From NCBI GenBank assembly GCA_023898385.1, contig CP060220.1:2046001-2110000 (forward strand): 64,000 bases of DNA. Reading direction: 5' to 3'. The position numbers and the translations under genes are program-made. Below, piece by piece: positions 8,482 to 17,734 of this stretch. Under the pieces are notes generated by a model, which searched no databases, was not told the DNA's origin, and saw nothing but the letters and a program-made list of their open reading frames with translations. The DNA comes from Pseudobdellovibrionaceae bacterium (GTDB lineage Bacteria; Bdellovibrionota; Bdellovibrionia; Bdellovibrionales; UBA1609). Numbering within the stretch: position 1 is the first letter of the stretch; the number at the start of each line of letters is the position of its first letter.

Positions 8482-9558
8482 TTACCTCAATTTGAGAGTG
8501 GCTAAGCTCAATACGGCGAGCAAAATTGATATGATCCAAAAACGAACAATAATCTTAGTTTCATCAAGGCCCTTTAATTCAAAATGGTGATGAATCGGGG
8601 CCATTCGAAAGACCCGCTTACCCGTCATTTTAAATGAAACGACCTGCGTAATAACAGACAATGCCTCCACTACAAATACGCCCCCAAGGACAACGAGCAA
8701 GAGTTCGTTCTTCGTCATCACGGCCATGATTCCTAAGAATCCGCCAAGGCCCAGACTCCCCACATCACCCATAAAAACCTGAGCGGGATATGCGTTGTAC
8801 CACAAAAAACCCAATCCTGCCGCAATAACCGCAGCCGTCATGGGCACAAGCTCTCCAGCTCCAGCGACGTAGGGTATGGCCAAATATCGCGCGATTTCCA
8901 CATGGCCTGCCACATAGGCAAAAAGCATAAATGTTCCAGAACTGATCATCACCGGTACTATGGCTAAACCATCAAGCCCGTCGGTCAAATTCACTGCGTT
9001 GGCACATCCGACAACCACCAGGGCCGCAAAGGGCACATACGCCCAACCCATATCAAAGCTCACGTCTTTAAAAAACGGAACATGCAAAAAAGTATCAACT
9101 TGCCCATACAGTATCAACAAGGCCACTGCTCCAGCTGATATCAAAAACTCACCGAACAAGCGAAGTTTGCCTGAAAGTCCTTTTGTATTCTTCTTTGAGA
9201 CTTTCATTGAATCATCTAAATAACCAATCAGACCAAATCCTAATGTCACCGATAGCACGGCCAGAACTTTGAAATTCGTGACATCTGTCCAAAGCAATAC
9301 GGCCAGCGCCACACTCATTAAAATCAGCGCTCCACCCATTGTTGGAGTGCCTGCTTTTTTTAAATGAGTTTGGGGCCCATCATCTCGCACCGTCTGCCCC
9401 ACCTGTTTGCGCACCAAGCGACGAATAAAATGCGGTCCCCACATCCAACAAACCAAGAAGGCTGTAAAAAAAGAGAAAAATGTGCGAACTGTGATGTAAC
9501 GAAATACATTAAAAATCGAAATCGAATCTGAAAGTTCGTAAAGCCATTGATAGAGCAT
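8482..9558 (-). CDS. mraY: Phospho-MurNAc-pentapeptide translocase MraY
   Basis: Integral membrane enzyme that transfers phospho-MurNAc-pentapeptide to undecaprenyl phosphate, giving lipid I. The acidic motif YLDDSMKV is at 113-120, NAVNLTDGLDGLA at 187-199 and the histidine motif APIHHHFE near 324, all characteristic of MraY. About ten transmembrane segments and 358 residues match the family. It lies 21 bases after murF and is tightly followed by murD. Confidence 0.97.
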   Translation of the reverse strand: MLYQWLYELSDSISIFNVFRYITVRTFFSFFTAFLVCWMWGPHFIRRLVRKQVGQTVRDDGPQTHLKKAGTPTMGGALILMSVALAVLLWTDVTNFKVLAVLSVTLGFGLIGYLDDSMKVSKKNTKGLSGKLRLFGEFLISAGAVALLILYGQVDTFLHVPFFKDVSFDMGWAYVPFAALVVVGCANAVNLTDGLDGLAIVPVMISSGTFMLFAYVAGHVEIARYLAIPYVAGAGELVPMTAAVIAAGLGFLWYNAYPAQVFMGDVGSLGLGGFLGIMAVMTKNELLLVVLGGVFVVEALSVITQVVSFKMTGKRVFRMAPIHHHFELKGLDETKIIVRFWIISILLAVLSLATLKLR

Positions 9559-9579
9559 ACGTGCGCGCCTAAATTCTGG

Positions 9580-10989
9580 TTAAAGGTCCTCGGCCCCCCA
9601 AGCCCGTAAAACCCTCTCCAGTTTTAAGCCTCGTGAACCCTTGACGACGATAATGTCCTGACTATCTATCATAGAGCCGATTTTCAATGCAAGAACTTCT
9701 TCGTAAGTATTTGATAAATAAAGACTTTTCTTAAAATCTCCACGCTCAATTCCCCGCTTAAAAGCCTCTTTACTGGGCCCAATGAACCAAATGAGGTCCA
9801 CATCTGTGTTGCCGACCATCTCCCCCAGTTGCTCATGTAAGACCTCGGCCTGATCGCCCAACTCCAACATTTCACCCAAAACCATCACCTTTAATCGTCG
9901 GCTTGGAATCTCAAATATGTTTTTAATCAGTGCGGCCATACTTTCTGGGTTGGCATTATAGGCATCAAAAAGAACGCTAGCTCCTGAGGGCAACTGAATC
10001 ACCTGGTTTCGCCCCCAACCGGTTCTACACTTTGGCAAAGCTTTCCAAATCTCTTCGGGCGGCATTCCCACTGACAAGGCTAGAGCGCTTGCGGCCATCA
10101 AATTCACAACGTTTTGACGCCCAAATACGGGCACCGTAGCGGCACCGGGCACATTTCCGATATGTCCTGACACCTCAATATGATCCATGCCCGTGCGAAT
10201 CACGCGCATATGAACATCGGCATCTGATTTGAAAGAAGAAAAAGTTTTTATTCCACCCGAACCCGGTTTTGACTTCTGTCTTTCCCACATTTCTCGGGTG
10301 TAACTGTTATCTAAATTGAATACGTGTACAGCTTTTGGCGACTCCAAATACAACTCTTCTTTTGCCTGCGCAATTTTCTCTTCACTGCCAAAATATCCAA
10401 TATGAGATCGCCCCACCGTAGTGACGATGGCCACGTCGGGCTTGGCTATGCGAGCAAGGGTCGTCAGCTCACCGGCATGATTCATTCCCATTTCGACGAC
10501 GGCCATCTCTGTGTCTGGTTTAACTGTAAGTAGCGTCAGGGGCACGCCCCAGTGATTGTTGAAACTTCCGTGGCTGGATACCGTTTTGTAATTTTGCGAC
10601 AAGATCGTGTCACAAAATCCCTTTGTCGTCGTCTTTCCATTTGATCCGGTGATGGCTATGAATCGAGCTTTTGACCGCATTCTCCAGGTATGCGCCAGCC
10701 GTTGCAATGCAGTTAGCGTGTCGTCCACTTTTACAACAGAAACCTTTTGCGCGCGAGCGGCCAGGTCTTCCGGCAGGTGGGTCACTAGCAGTCCCGTTGC
10801 ACCTGCATCAAGAGCTGCAGACAGAAAATCATGGGCGTCAAAATTTTCGCCTTTGAGGGCAATAAAGAGCTGGCCTTCTAAGTCTTTTCGCGTGTCCGTG
10901 CCGATTCCAGTGAAAGACAACGGCCCTTGATGCAAAAGAGTACCCTCGGTGCTTTTGACTACAAAATCTAAATCGAACTGGGTATTCAC
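9580..10989 (-). CDS. murF: UDP-MurNAc-tripeptide--D-Ala-D-Ala ligase MurF
   Basis: Final cytoplasmic Mur ligase, adding D-Ala-D-Ala. The P-loop ITGSNGKTTTK is at 113-123; the central-domain motifs NHAGE and FDAYNANPESM are present; length 469 is usual. It starts with GTG at 10989, where GTGA overlaps the murE stop, indicating translational coupling. No D-Ala-D-Ala ligase gene is present in the window. Confidence 0.95.
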   Translation of the reverse strand: MNTQFDLDFVVKSTEGTLLHQGPLSFTGIGTDTRKDLEGQLFIALKGENFDAHDFLSAALDAGATGLLVTHLPEDLAARAQKVSVVKVDDTLTALQRLAHTWRMRSKARFIAITGSNGKTTTKGFCDTILSQNYKTVSSHGSFNNHWGVPLTLLTVKPDTEMAVVEMGMNHAGELTTLARIAKPDVAIVTTVGRSHIGYFGSEEKIAQAKEELYLESPKAVHVFNLDNSYTREMWERQKSKPGSGGIKTFSSFKSDADVHMRVIRTGMDHIEVSGHIGNVPGAATVPVFGRQNVVNLMAASALALSVGMPPEEIWKALPKCRTGWGRNQVIQLPSGASVLFDAYNANPESMAALIKNIFEIPSRRLKVMVLGEMLELGDQAEVLHEQLGEMVGNTDVDLIWFIGPSKEAFKRGIERGDFKKSLYLSNTYEEVLALKIGSMIDSQDIIVVKGSRGLKLERVLRAWGAEDL

Positions 10990-12476
10990 GCGAGAATCTC
11001 CCTTACCACTTGAACATCGCTGAAGGGGCGCTTTTCATCGCCGATGATTTGATAATCTTCATGCCCTTTTCCTGCGACCAATACTACATCTCCATTGTTT
11101 GCCATGTTGAGCGCCATGGCAATGGCCTTTCTTCGATCTTCTTCCACAAAAAAACTTTGACCCATCAGATCTTTTGGAACCGCCACCAAACCATCTTCGA
11201 TAATGGTTCTTGGATCTTCATGTCTAGGATTGTCAGAGGTGAGAATGGCTACGTCAGCCCCTTCTGCAGCGACTTTCGCCATGAGTGGGCGCTTACCCTT
11301 ATCCCGACCGCCACCACAGCCATAAACTACAAATATTCGTGAACCCGCCTGAGAGCTCGCCTGTCGCACGGCTTGCAAAGTACTCAAGACGGCATTGAGT
11401 GCCTGATCGGTGTGCGCATAATCCACAAATACATGCACTTTTTTGCTCTCTGGTACCTTTTCAAGCCGCCCAGGAACTCCCGAAAACTGTGACAACGACT
11501 CAGTGCAAGCCTTCAGGGAAACCCCCGCAGCTAGACCCACACCGATAGCCGCCACAGCGTTGTACACATTATGCTCGCCTGGAATGGGTAAAAAAACTTT
11601 TGCCTCTCCTCTTGGAGTACTGAGATGAAACCGCGTGCCACCAAAACCAGCCTCAATCTGATTAAATTTTAGATCAGCCTCAGCCTTTCCATAGGTGGTT
11701 CGTTTCACATGCGGTGCAATCTCCATTTGTCGACCGTAGGGGTCGTCGGTGTTGATTACCGCCACACTTGATTTCTGAGTCTGCGTTAAGGGAATCTCTC
11801 GAAAAAGTCGTTGTTTGGCTTTGAAATAATGATCCATATCGCTGTGGTAGTCGAGATGATCACGAGTGAGATTCGTAAACACCATCACATCAAATGGAAT
11901 ATGATCGGCTCGATACTGATGCAAGGCGTGGCTTGAAACTTCAAAAACAGCGGCCTTGGCACCTAAAGCATTAAACTCGCAGAGACGTTTTTGCAATGTT
12001 AAGGGATCTGGGGTGGTCAGTTGACTGGACCATCGATGCTTACCAAGATGATGGTCAATGGTGCCCATTACACCTGTAGGCCAACCAAAATCAGTCAAAA
12101 TTTTCTCTACCATGTAGGCCGTGCTGGTCTTCCCATTGGTGCCAGTCACGCCGACGCAGAAAAAGTTTTTTGCAGGATCCTCGTAAAAACGACTAGCCAG
12201 ACGATCTAACTCCACTCTTGTGTCATTAACCACAACAACGGCGCCCGCGTAATCCAATGGCACTTGGCTTCGATCCTCAACAACGACAGCGATTGCGCCT
12301 TGATGACAGACCTGTGGTAAAAAATCGTGTCCATCAGAGCTATACCCCTTGATGGCGACAAAAACACAACCTGGCTTCACCTGCCTTGAATCCACACACA
12401 CTTGACTGACTTCAGATGTGGCGAATTCTCCCCAGGAAAGTTGCGAGTACACTGACAATAGCTGCGATAACTTCAT
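10986..12476 (-). CDS. murE: UDP-MurNAc-dipeptide--meso-diaminopimelate ligase MurE
   Basis: Mur ligase adding the third stem residue. The P-loop GVTGTNGKTSTAYM lies at about 109-122. The substrate motif DNPRHEDP (about 413-420) is the form found in meso-diaminopimelate-adding enzymes, so the organism should have DAP-type murein. Length 496 is normal. It follows the cyclic-nucleotide/ZIP-like gene by nine bases and overlaps murF by four. Confidence 0.96.
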   Translation of the reverse strand: MKLSQLLSVYSQLSWGEFATSEVSQVCVDSRQVKPGCVFVAIKGYSSDGHDFLPQVCHQGAIAVVVEDRSQVPLDYAGAVVVVNDTRVELDRLASRFYEDPAKNFFCVGVTGTNGKTSTAYMVEKILTDFGWPTGVMGTIDHHLGKHRWSSQLTTPDPLTLQKRLCEFNALGAKAAVFEVSSHALHQYRADHIPFDVMVFTNLTRDHLDYHSDMDHYFKAKQRLFREIPLTQTQKSSVAVINTDDPYGRQMEIAPHVKRTTYGKAEADLKFNQIEAGFGGTRFHLSTPRGEAKVFLPIPGEHNVYNAVAAIGVGLAAGVSLKACTESLSQFSGVPGRLEKVPESKKVHVFVDYAHTDQALNAVLSTLQAVRQASSQAGSRIFVVYGCGGGRDKGKRPLMAKVAAEGADVAILTSDNPRHEDPRTIIEDGLVAVPKDLMGQSFFVEEDRRKAIAMALNMANNGDVVLVAGKGHEDYQIIGDEKRPFSDVQVVREILA

Positions 12477-12485
12477 ATTTTGTTT

Positions 12486-13807
12486 TTACAAGACTTTTAC
12501 AAGCAATGCAGCCAGAAATCCGCCCAACGTAGACAATCCTACCACGGACCCTCCCTGCTCGTAGGCTTCAGGTAGCATCGTCTCGGCAATCATGGTGAGC
12601 ATCGCACCGGCTGCTGCGCCTTCAATGGCTAAAACCAAATAAAAAGCTGAGCCCGTGGGCTCGCCAGAAAACAACATAGAGCCCACATAAGCTCCCACTC
12701 CAGTTAAAAAGCAGATGGATCCCCACATGAGGTAGATTTTCTTCAAACTCATGCCGTGTTGCCGCATACTCACGGCACTCGACATAGCCTCAGGCATATT
12801 GGCCAGAAAAACGCCGGCAATAAATGCCAAGCTAATGCCTTGGGTGCTTATGGCCAACATACCAATAACCAAAGATTCAGGGATTCCGTCTATCAATATG
12901 CCAAGCCAAATGGCAACCGCCGCATTGCCGTGGCTTGCGGCCTTTCCCTCAGCTAGAATGTCAGAAGATGAAACTGAAAAGGCCTCATGTTCTAGATGTT
13001 CAAGACATTGTTTTTTCCACTCTGGATTCGTTTCAGTTTGAGTTTTAACTTCTAGGTCACTGATACGGGACTTGGCCAATGCCAGTAAGTCTTTCTCTAC
13101 TTCTGGACTCGATGCCACCAAATCTTCTACATCTTGCTGAAGAATTTTAAAAACTCTCACTTTTGTTTTCGCCACTGCATCGGCTGACCGAGGATAGTGA
13201 CTCAACACTCCAAGCTCGCCAAAGGTGTCACCCGAACCCAAGGTGGCCAATTTTTTTTCGCCCCGTCATTTTCATGAAAAACAATATCCACTTGCCCCTG
13301 AACAATGAAAAACATTTCATCCGCAGGATCACCCTGTTTAAAAATAGTTTGCCCTGCTTGAAACTGCTCTTGAGTAACCCGCCCCATCAATGCGGCCATC
13401 TTTTTAGGGGGCAATTGATTGAGAATACGCACTTTTGAAAGTTCATTAACGAGCTTCTTTTTTCGGCGCAAATGCAAATGAGTCACATAGTGTCGTGCAT
13501 TAGACAAGCTCCTTAAAAAAGCTCCTTTGTTGTTGAGGATCTGATTAAGAACCGCAAACAACACGCCACCAGCTATTGCACCTAGGCCGGCCGCTAACAT
13601 GGCCGCATAACCATGGCGATCCACATGATGGGGCACATGGGCAAAGAGTTCTATGGTCAATGCAAATAACAACGCGCCAGCTCCAAAAGCCATAAAGGCC
13701 GAATTAATGCGCTGACGGGGTCGCAACAACAATCCCACTGCCGCACCCAGCGGAAGAGAAATAGCACTGGCGACTCCCCAAGCAAAAGCTTCTAGGTTGA
13801 TATTCAT
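12486..13807 (-). pseudogene. ZIP-like transporter with inserted cyclic-nucleotide-binding domain, split by a -1 frameshift
   Basis: Two frames, 13807-13202 and 13250-12486, together make one protein. It has three to four N-terminal membrane helices, then a cNMP-type domain (GRVTQEQFQAGQTIFKQGDP ... GSGDTFGELGVLSHYPRSA), then four or more ZIP-like helices (DGIPESLVIGM, ANMPEAMSSA, AETMLPEAY). The break is at a run of eight A (T8 at 13251-13258 on the plus strand). Nine A, or a -1 slip, would give AKKKLATLGSGD and restore the domain exactly. So this is a fresh frameshift, an assembly error, or productive slippage. The usual ZIP ligand His in HNxPEG is replaced by Asp or Ala. It overlaps ftsI by ATGA and precedes murE by nine bases, so it is embedded in the dcw operon. 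Confidence 0.7.
13251..13258 (-). other. Homopolymer A8 at the frameshift site
   Basis: Run of eight A on the minus strand (eight T on the plus strand) between the codons for GA and LATLGSGD. Re-reading one A restores the cyclic-nucleotide domain. Such runs favour both polymerase slippage and sequencing error. Confidence 0.85.
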
Positions 13808-15780
13808 TGTTTTGTTTTCTCCAGTGAATCAGTTTCACCTAACCAGATTTGTATGGTCTTCGCTTTTGCAAATGACTCGCCCGTTGCTGGGCTGGTTTTT
13901 TGGATCACGCCTTGACCGTTTATTTTTAGCTTTTTATCACCAAGCTCGAAGTGCCGAAGAGCCTCACGCAAGCTCATACCCAAAACCGGCGGCACCGTAT
14001 CTGCCGCCTTTGTTACCACTGTATTGGATTTCTCAGACACTTTAGAGAACTCTTCAATCCTGAACTGATCAGGTAAACCCATAACGTCTTTTTCACTTAA
14101 AATAATAGGTGATAAACCGGCTTTTCTAACCGCGTAATTGGCCACCTTCGAAAAAATTGGAGCGGCCACTGTTGATCCGTAATATTCTTCGCGGGGGTGA
14201 TCGACGGCGATGTAAATAACAAACTTCGGTTCGTTGGCTGGTATGAAGCCGGCAAAACTTGAAACATAACCTCCGGGCAGATAGCCGCGACCTGTTGGGT
14301 TTACTTTTTGAGCTGTACCCGTTTTACCTGCCACCGGAAACCCTGGCACCCTTGCGTTAAAACCGGTGCCGTGAGGTGCCGTCACGCCAGTCAACATCAA
14401 CCGAAGCATGGCTGCTTCACTTTGCGGTAGCACTTGGCGAATTTTTTCAGGCTCAAAGCTTTGTTCATCCCCCGACTCGGGGTCCACAATAGACTTGACG
14501 ATGTACGGCTTATTTAGAGTTCCACCGTTAGCTATGGCGGCATAAGCATTTGCGACCTGCAGTGGAGTGGCCGTCATACCATGGCCAAAGGCAATGTTGC
14601 TCAATAAATGGGGCCGCCAGGGTAAGGCCTGTAAAACTCCAGCACTTTCCCCCGGAAGGTCCACATCGGCCATTTGCCCAAAACCAAAATCCTTTAATAC
14701 TTTTAGCAGCTCAGAATCTCCCAGCTCAAAAGCCATTTTAGTAATGCCCACGTTAGAAGACTTGGCTAAAATCTCACTCACTGTCAGCCATTCAAACTTA
14801 TGAGTGGAGTCGGCCTCACCAATGGTTCGTCTGCCGATCTTTAGCTGGCCATTTTCGCAGTTGTATTTGGAGTTGGGTTTTGAGAGCCCCTTCTTCAACG
14901 AACCCGCCACCACAAAAGTTTTAATGGTGCTGCCTGGCTCGAAGGCGTCTGTAACCGATTTATTTCGGCGAATATCGGCACCATATTGATTGGCTAAATT
15001 GAGGTTAAAACTAGGTGCGTTCGCAATGGCCAATATCTCTGATGTGGTCGCATCTAAAATAACTCCTACCGCACCATCAGCATCGTGCTTTTCAAGCGCC
15101 CACTCGAGTTCCCTTTCAAGTACAAACTGTAACTCACTATCAATTGTGAGTTGCAAAGAAGAACCTTCTGGCTGATCGGTGAACCATCGGCCATTTCGAA
15201 TGAGGGGTCGCCCCCTGGCATCGCGCCTCACCTTAAGTGCGCGGCCTTCGCCCGCTAAAGATTTGTTGTACTTGAGCTCTAATCCTTCAAGGCCTCGCCC
15301 ATCAATATTCACAAAACCCATCACCTGCGAAAGTAATCTGTCGTTGGGGTACACTCGCATGGATTCATCGATAAAGGCCAATCCTGGCTCTTTCCAAGAA
15401 TTAATTTTTGTTTTTTGTTCTTCAGAAAGATGCCGCTTAATCCAAACAAACCGGCGATTGGGGTCTTTAATCTTTCGATACAAATTTTTCTTTGACAGTT
15501 GCAGGTAACGAGCGAGTTTCTGCGACACGGCCATTGGGTTACCGATCAATTTCGGGTCTGCAAAAAGGGAGTGAGTGGGAATAGTGATGGCTAACTCTTT
15601 GCCCTGTCGGTCAGTGATGGTTCCTCGCCTGGAATTTAAAGTGATCTGTTGTTTAAACTGGCGGCTTCGCAGTTGATTGAGTTTTTCATCGGGCAACAAC
15701 TGTAAGTTAATGGCTCTGACAATAACAATTGACCAAAGTGCCAAAAACCCTACAAATATAACTACGATGCGCCCGTTCAT
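13804..15780 (-). CDS. ftsI: Division transpeptidase FtsI (PBP3) with C-terminal PASTA-like domain
   Basis: Class B penicillin-binding protein cross-linking septal murein. One N-terminal membrane helix (about 5-24), a PBP dimerisation domain, then the transpeptidase with active-site EPGSTIK (Ser284), SSN (341-343) and VAGKTGTA (485-487). The last ~60 residues (PPVLGMSLREALRHFE onward) resemble a PASTA repeat, which is more familiar from Gram-positive PBP2x/SpoVD and absent from enterobacterial FtsI. Length is 658. Gene order ftsL-ftsI supports the name. It overlaps the following gene by four bases. Confidence 0.93.
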   Translation of the reverse strand: MNGRIVVIFVGFLALWSIVIVRAINLQLLPDEKLNQLRSRQFKQQITLNSRRGTITDRQGKELAITIPTHSLFADPKLIGNPMAVSQKLARYLQLSKKNLYRKIKDPNRRFVWIKRHLSEEQKTKINSWKEPGLAFIDESMRVYPNDRLLSQVMGFVNIDGRGLEGLELKYNKSLAGEGRALKVRRDARGRPLIRNGRWFTDQPEGSSLQLTIDSELQFVLERELEWALEKHDADGAVGVILDATTSEILAIANAPSFNLNLANQYGADIRRNKSVTDAFEPGSTIKTFVVAGSLKKGLSKPNSKYNCENGQLKIGRRTIGEADSTHKFEWLTVSEILAKSSNVGITKMAFELGDSELLKVLKDFGFGQMADVDLPGESAGVLQALPWRPHLLSNIAFGHGMTATPLQVANAYAAIANGGTLNKPYIVKSIVDPESGDEQSFEPEKIRQVLPQSEAAMLRLMLTGVTAPHGTGFNARVPGFPVAGKTGTAQKVNPTGRGYLPGGYVSSFAGFIPANEPKFVIYIAVDHPREEYYGSTVAAPIFSKVANYAVRKAGLSPIILSEKDVMGLPDQFRIEEFSKVSEKSNTVVTKAADTVPPVLGMSLREALRHFELGDKKLKINGQGVIQKTSPATGESFAKAKTIQIWLGETDSLEKTKQ

Positions 15781-15812
15781 AAGTGCAAACTCCTACATCA
15801 AGTGTAGCGAGG

Positions 15813-16115
15813 TCACTGGCGCATGGCAATTTTGTGTCCAGTTATTTGGATAATCTGTCCCCGCCCGGCTTCTTTTAATGTCAAATGAGTTTGGGCCAAG
15901 CGCTGCACACGTTCAGGCTGGGTCACTTTTGCATACGTAATCTGCTTTAAGTACTTTTTATCGACCAAAGACCTATATTCTTTTGATTGTTTCCAAACCA
16001 TATAACCCAAGCGCCGACTTTCCATTTTGCAGAAGACCACTGCGAATAATGTGGCCAGAGCCAAAATAATGCTCACAAATGGTCGTATGTCTGTTGTTGA
16101 ATATCTTTTACCCAT
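15813..16115 (-). CDS. ftsL: Cell division protein FtsL-like
   Basis: Small bitopic protein of about 100 residues: short cytoplasmic tail, one membrane helix (FVSIILALATLFAVVF), then a charged coiled-coil-like periplasmic part ending in a typical LTLKEAGRGQIIQI segment. FtsL sequences are poorly conserved; the call rests on size, topology and position between rsmH and ftsI. I choose the ATG at 16115 (MGKRYSTTD), eight bases inside the rsmH end, with GGAAGG at good distance. The longer frame to 16196 would lie deep within rsmH. Confidence 0.82.
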   Translation of the reverse strand: MGKRYSTTDIRPFVSIILALATLFAVVFCKMESRRLGYMVWKQSKEYRSLVDKKYLKQITYAKVTQPERVQRLAQTHLTLKEAGRGQIIQITGHKIAMRQ

Positions 16116-17031
16116 GGACACCTTCCTTGGTTTGACGCCGCTCAAACACGCGAAGCTTGGCACTTCTTGATCTTGGATTTGATTTTTGCTCTTCACGGCT
16201 GGGAATAATGACTTTTTTGTTTACCAACACCCCTAAGCCTGACGCCTTGGCATCGCGAAGCGCATATTTTACGATTCTATCTTCAAGCGAGTGAAAGCTG
16301 ATCACCATCAACCGCCCACCATCAGCCAACATCTTGATTAGCTCAGGCAAAGCCGCTCTTACGGCCTCTAACTCGCTGTTCACACAAAGCCGGAGGGCTA
16401 AAAAATAATTTGTCGCTGGATGGTGGCCCTTCTTTCGCCACCCCTCGGTCTTCTCTATAAGCGACGAAAGCTGTTGAGTTGTTGAGAAGGGTTGATTTTT
16501 CCGCTGCTGTAAAATGGCCGTCACCACACGCCCTGGCCTTCGAATCTCGCCCAACTCAAAAAATAAATCTCGCAACTCTTGTTCAGACCAACTATTTACA
16601 ACTTCCGCGGCCGATAGTGATGCATTCTGGTTCATGCGCATATCGAGGGGACCATCATTATAAAAACTAAAGCCTCGTTCACTTTGATCAAGCTGCGGAG
16701 AGCTCACGCCCAAGTCTAGGAGTATCAAGTCAAAGCCTTGCTCACCGACAATTTCAGTGAGTGCAGCCGATACCGAGGCGGTATCAGAAAAGTTGGCGTG
16801 TAAGATATAAAAACGACCGCCAGCGATTTCATTTGAAAAATTATCTTTGGCAAAATTCACGGCATCGAGATCTTGATCGATAGCCACATATTTGGCCTCT
16901 GCAAATTCATTCATGATCGCCCGCGCATGCCCACCACGACCAAAGGTGCCATCTAAAATATATCTAGGATCTCCGGGCATGGCTTTAACCATGGCAAGGA
17001 CTTCATCTAGTAAAACAGGTATATGTGCCAT
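16108..17031 (-). CDS. rsmH: 16S rRNA (cytosine1402-N4)-methyltransferase RsmH
   Basis: SAM-dependent enzyme methylating C1402 of 16S rRNA, also called MraW. It begins MAHIPVLLDEVL, has the SAM motif DGTFGRGGHA (about 27-36), LLDLGVSSPQLD, the RGFSF segment and a C-terminal VISFHSLEDRIVK, all diagnostic. I use the ATG at 17031, one base after the mraZ stop, with GAGG six bases upstream; a GTG at 17043 would overlap mraZ. Expected length is about 307 residues. Second gene of the dcw operon. Confidence 0.97.
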   Translation of the reverse strand: MAHIPVLLDEVLAMVKAMPGDPRYILDGTFGRGGHARAIMNEFAEAKYVAIDQDLDAVNFAKDNFSNEIAGGRFYILHANFSDTASVSAALTEIVGEQGFDLILLDLGVSSPQLDQSERGFSFYNDGPLDMRMNQNASLSAAEVVNSWSEQELRDLFFELGEIRRPGRVVTAILQQRKNQPFSTTQQLSSLIEKTEGWRKKGHHPATNYFLALRLCVNSELEAVRAALPELIKMLADGGRLMVISFHSLEDRIVKYALRDAKASGLGVLVNKKVIIPSREEQKSNPRSRSAKLRVFERRQTKEGVHG

Positions 17032-17032
17032 T

Positions 17033-17500
17033 CTAATCCTCACCGTGCTCTAAAGCGGCCACACTACTTAAAATTGATTCGAAGTCACCGGCTAAATCAT
17101 CACAAAGCAGATCCCAAACCCCCTGCGGCCAAACCTCAAACTTGTGCCCCATTCCAACGAGCACAAGCTCATCTCCTAGGTCGGCATATTTTCTTAATGC
17201 GGCTGGTATTAGAAATCGACTATTGCCATCAATGTTAATCACCTGCCCGCCGCTGAGATAAAAACGCTGGAAGGCCTGAACCTCTGTTTTTAAAGCTGGC
17301 ATTTTTGCCACCCGCCGCTCGAGTTTCTCCCACTGGTCTAAGGTATAGACATCGAGACAACGCTTGCCCTGGTATTGGCTATTTGTGATGACAAGACTGG
17401 TTTGGCCTTCTGAAAATGATTGCCGGTAAGCCGGCGGCAAGCTGACACGCCCTTTACTGTCGCTCTTTTGTTGAAAGCGGCCACGAAACATAGAGGTCAT
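17033..17500 (-). CDS. mraZ: Transcriptional regulator MraZ
   Basis: SpoVT/AbrB-like DNA-binding protein that heads most dcw operons and binds repeats in its own promoter. FRGRFQQKSDSKGRVSLPPA near the N-terminus and the second repeat INIDGNSRFLIPAALRKYA match the duplicated MraZ fold. I choose the ATG at 17500 (MTSMFRG; AAGG five bases upstream). An ATG at 17491 (MFRG) is also possible, and a longer frame to 17575 is unlikely. Expected length is about 155 residues. Its probable target boxes lie upstream at 17562-17604. Confidence 0.93.
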   Translation of the reverse strand: MTSMFRGRFQQKSDSKGRVSLPPAYRQSFSEGQTSLVITNSQYQGKRCLDVYTLDQWEKLERRVAKMPALKTEVQAFQRFYLSGGQVINIDGNSRFLIPAALRKYADLGDELVLVGMGHKFEVWPQGVWDLLCDDLAGDFESILSSVAALEHGED

Positions 17501-17561
17501 CCTAACCTTCATTGAATGAATGGGACCCATCCGTGGATCCCCAGTGAAATGAGACAAATAA

Positions 17562-17621
17562 CCACTTAATACCACTTTGCCCCACTCAATTCCACTTTAC
17601 CACTTAGCAATGCCGCGTCAA
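17562..17621 (-). promoter_or_regulatory. dcw promoter with five MraZ-type boxes
   Basis: Read on the minus strand, AGTGG occurs five times, with its complement at 17562-17566, 17572-17576, 17582-17586, 17592-17596 and 17600-17604: steps of 10, 10, 10 and 8 bases. A sigma-70-like -35 TTGACG (17616-17621) and -10 TAAAGT (17594-17599) are 16 bases apart and overlap the boxes. MraZ is known to bind short direct repeats of this kind spaced about one helical turn (TGGG-type in E. coli, AAAGTG-type in Mycoplasma), so autorepression is likely. Confidence 0.8.
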
Positions 17622-17734
17622 GAGTCCTGATTCTTTTTGGTCCTTACGTCTATGCTTGCTAGCATTTAGATTATGCCAAGGATTTCAATCCCCTATATTT
17701 TGACGCGGAACCATACATTAGTAATGAGGCTCCG

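Noticed and set aside
17700..17727. TTGACG as -35 for the zinc-ribbon gene
   Set aside because: The hexamer at proper spacing (TAATGA) is a poor -10 and the site is very near the start.
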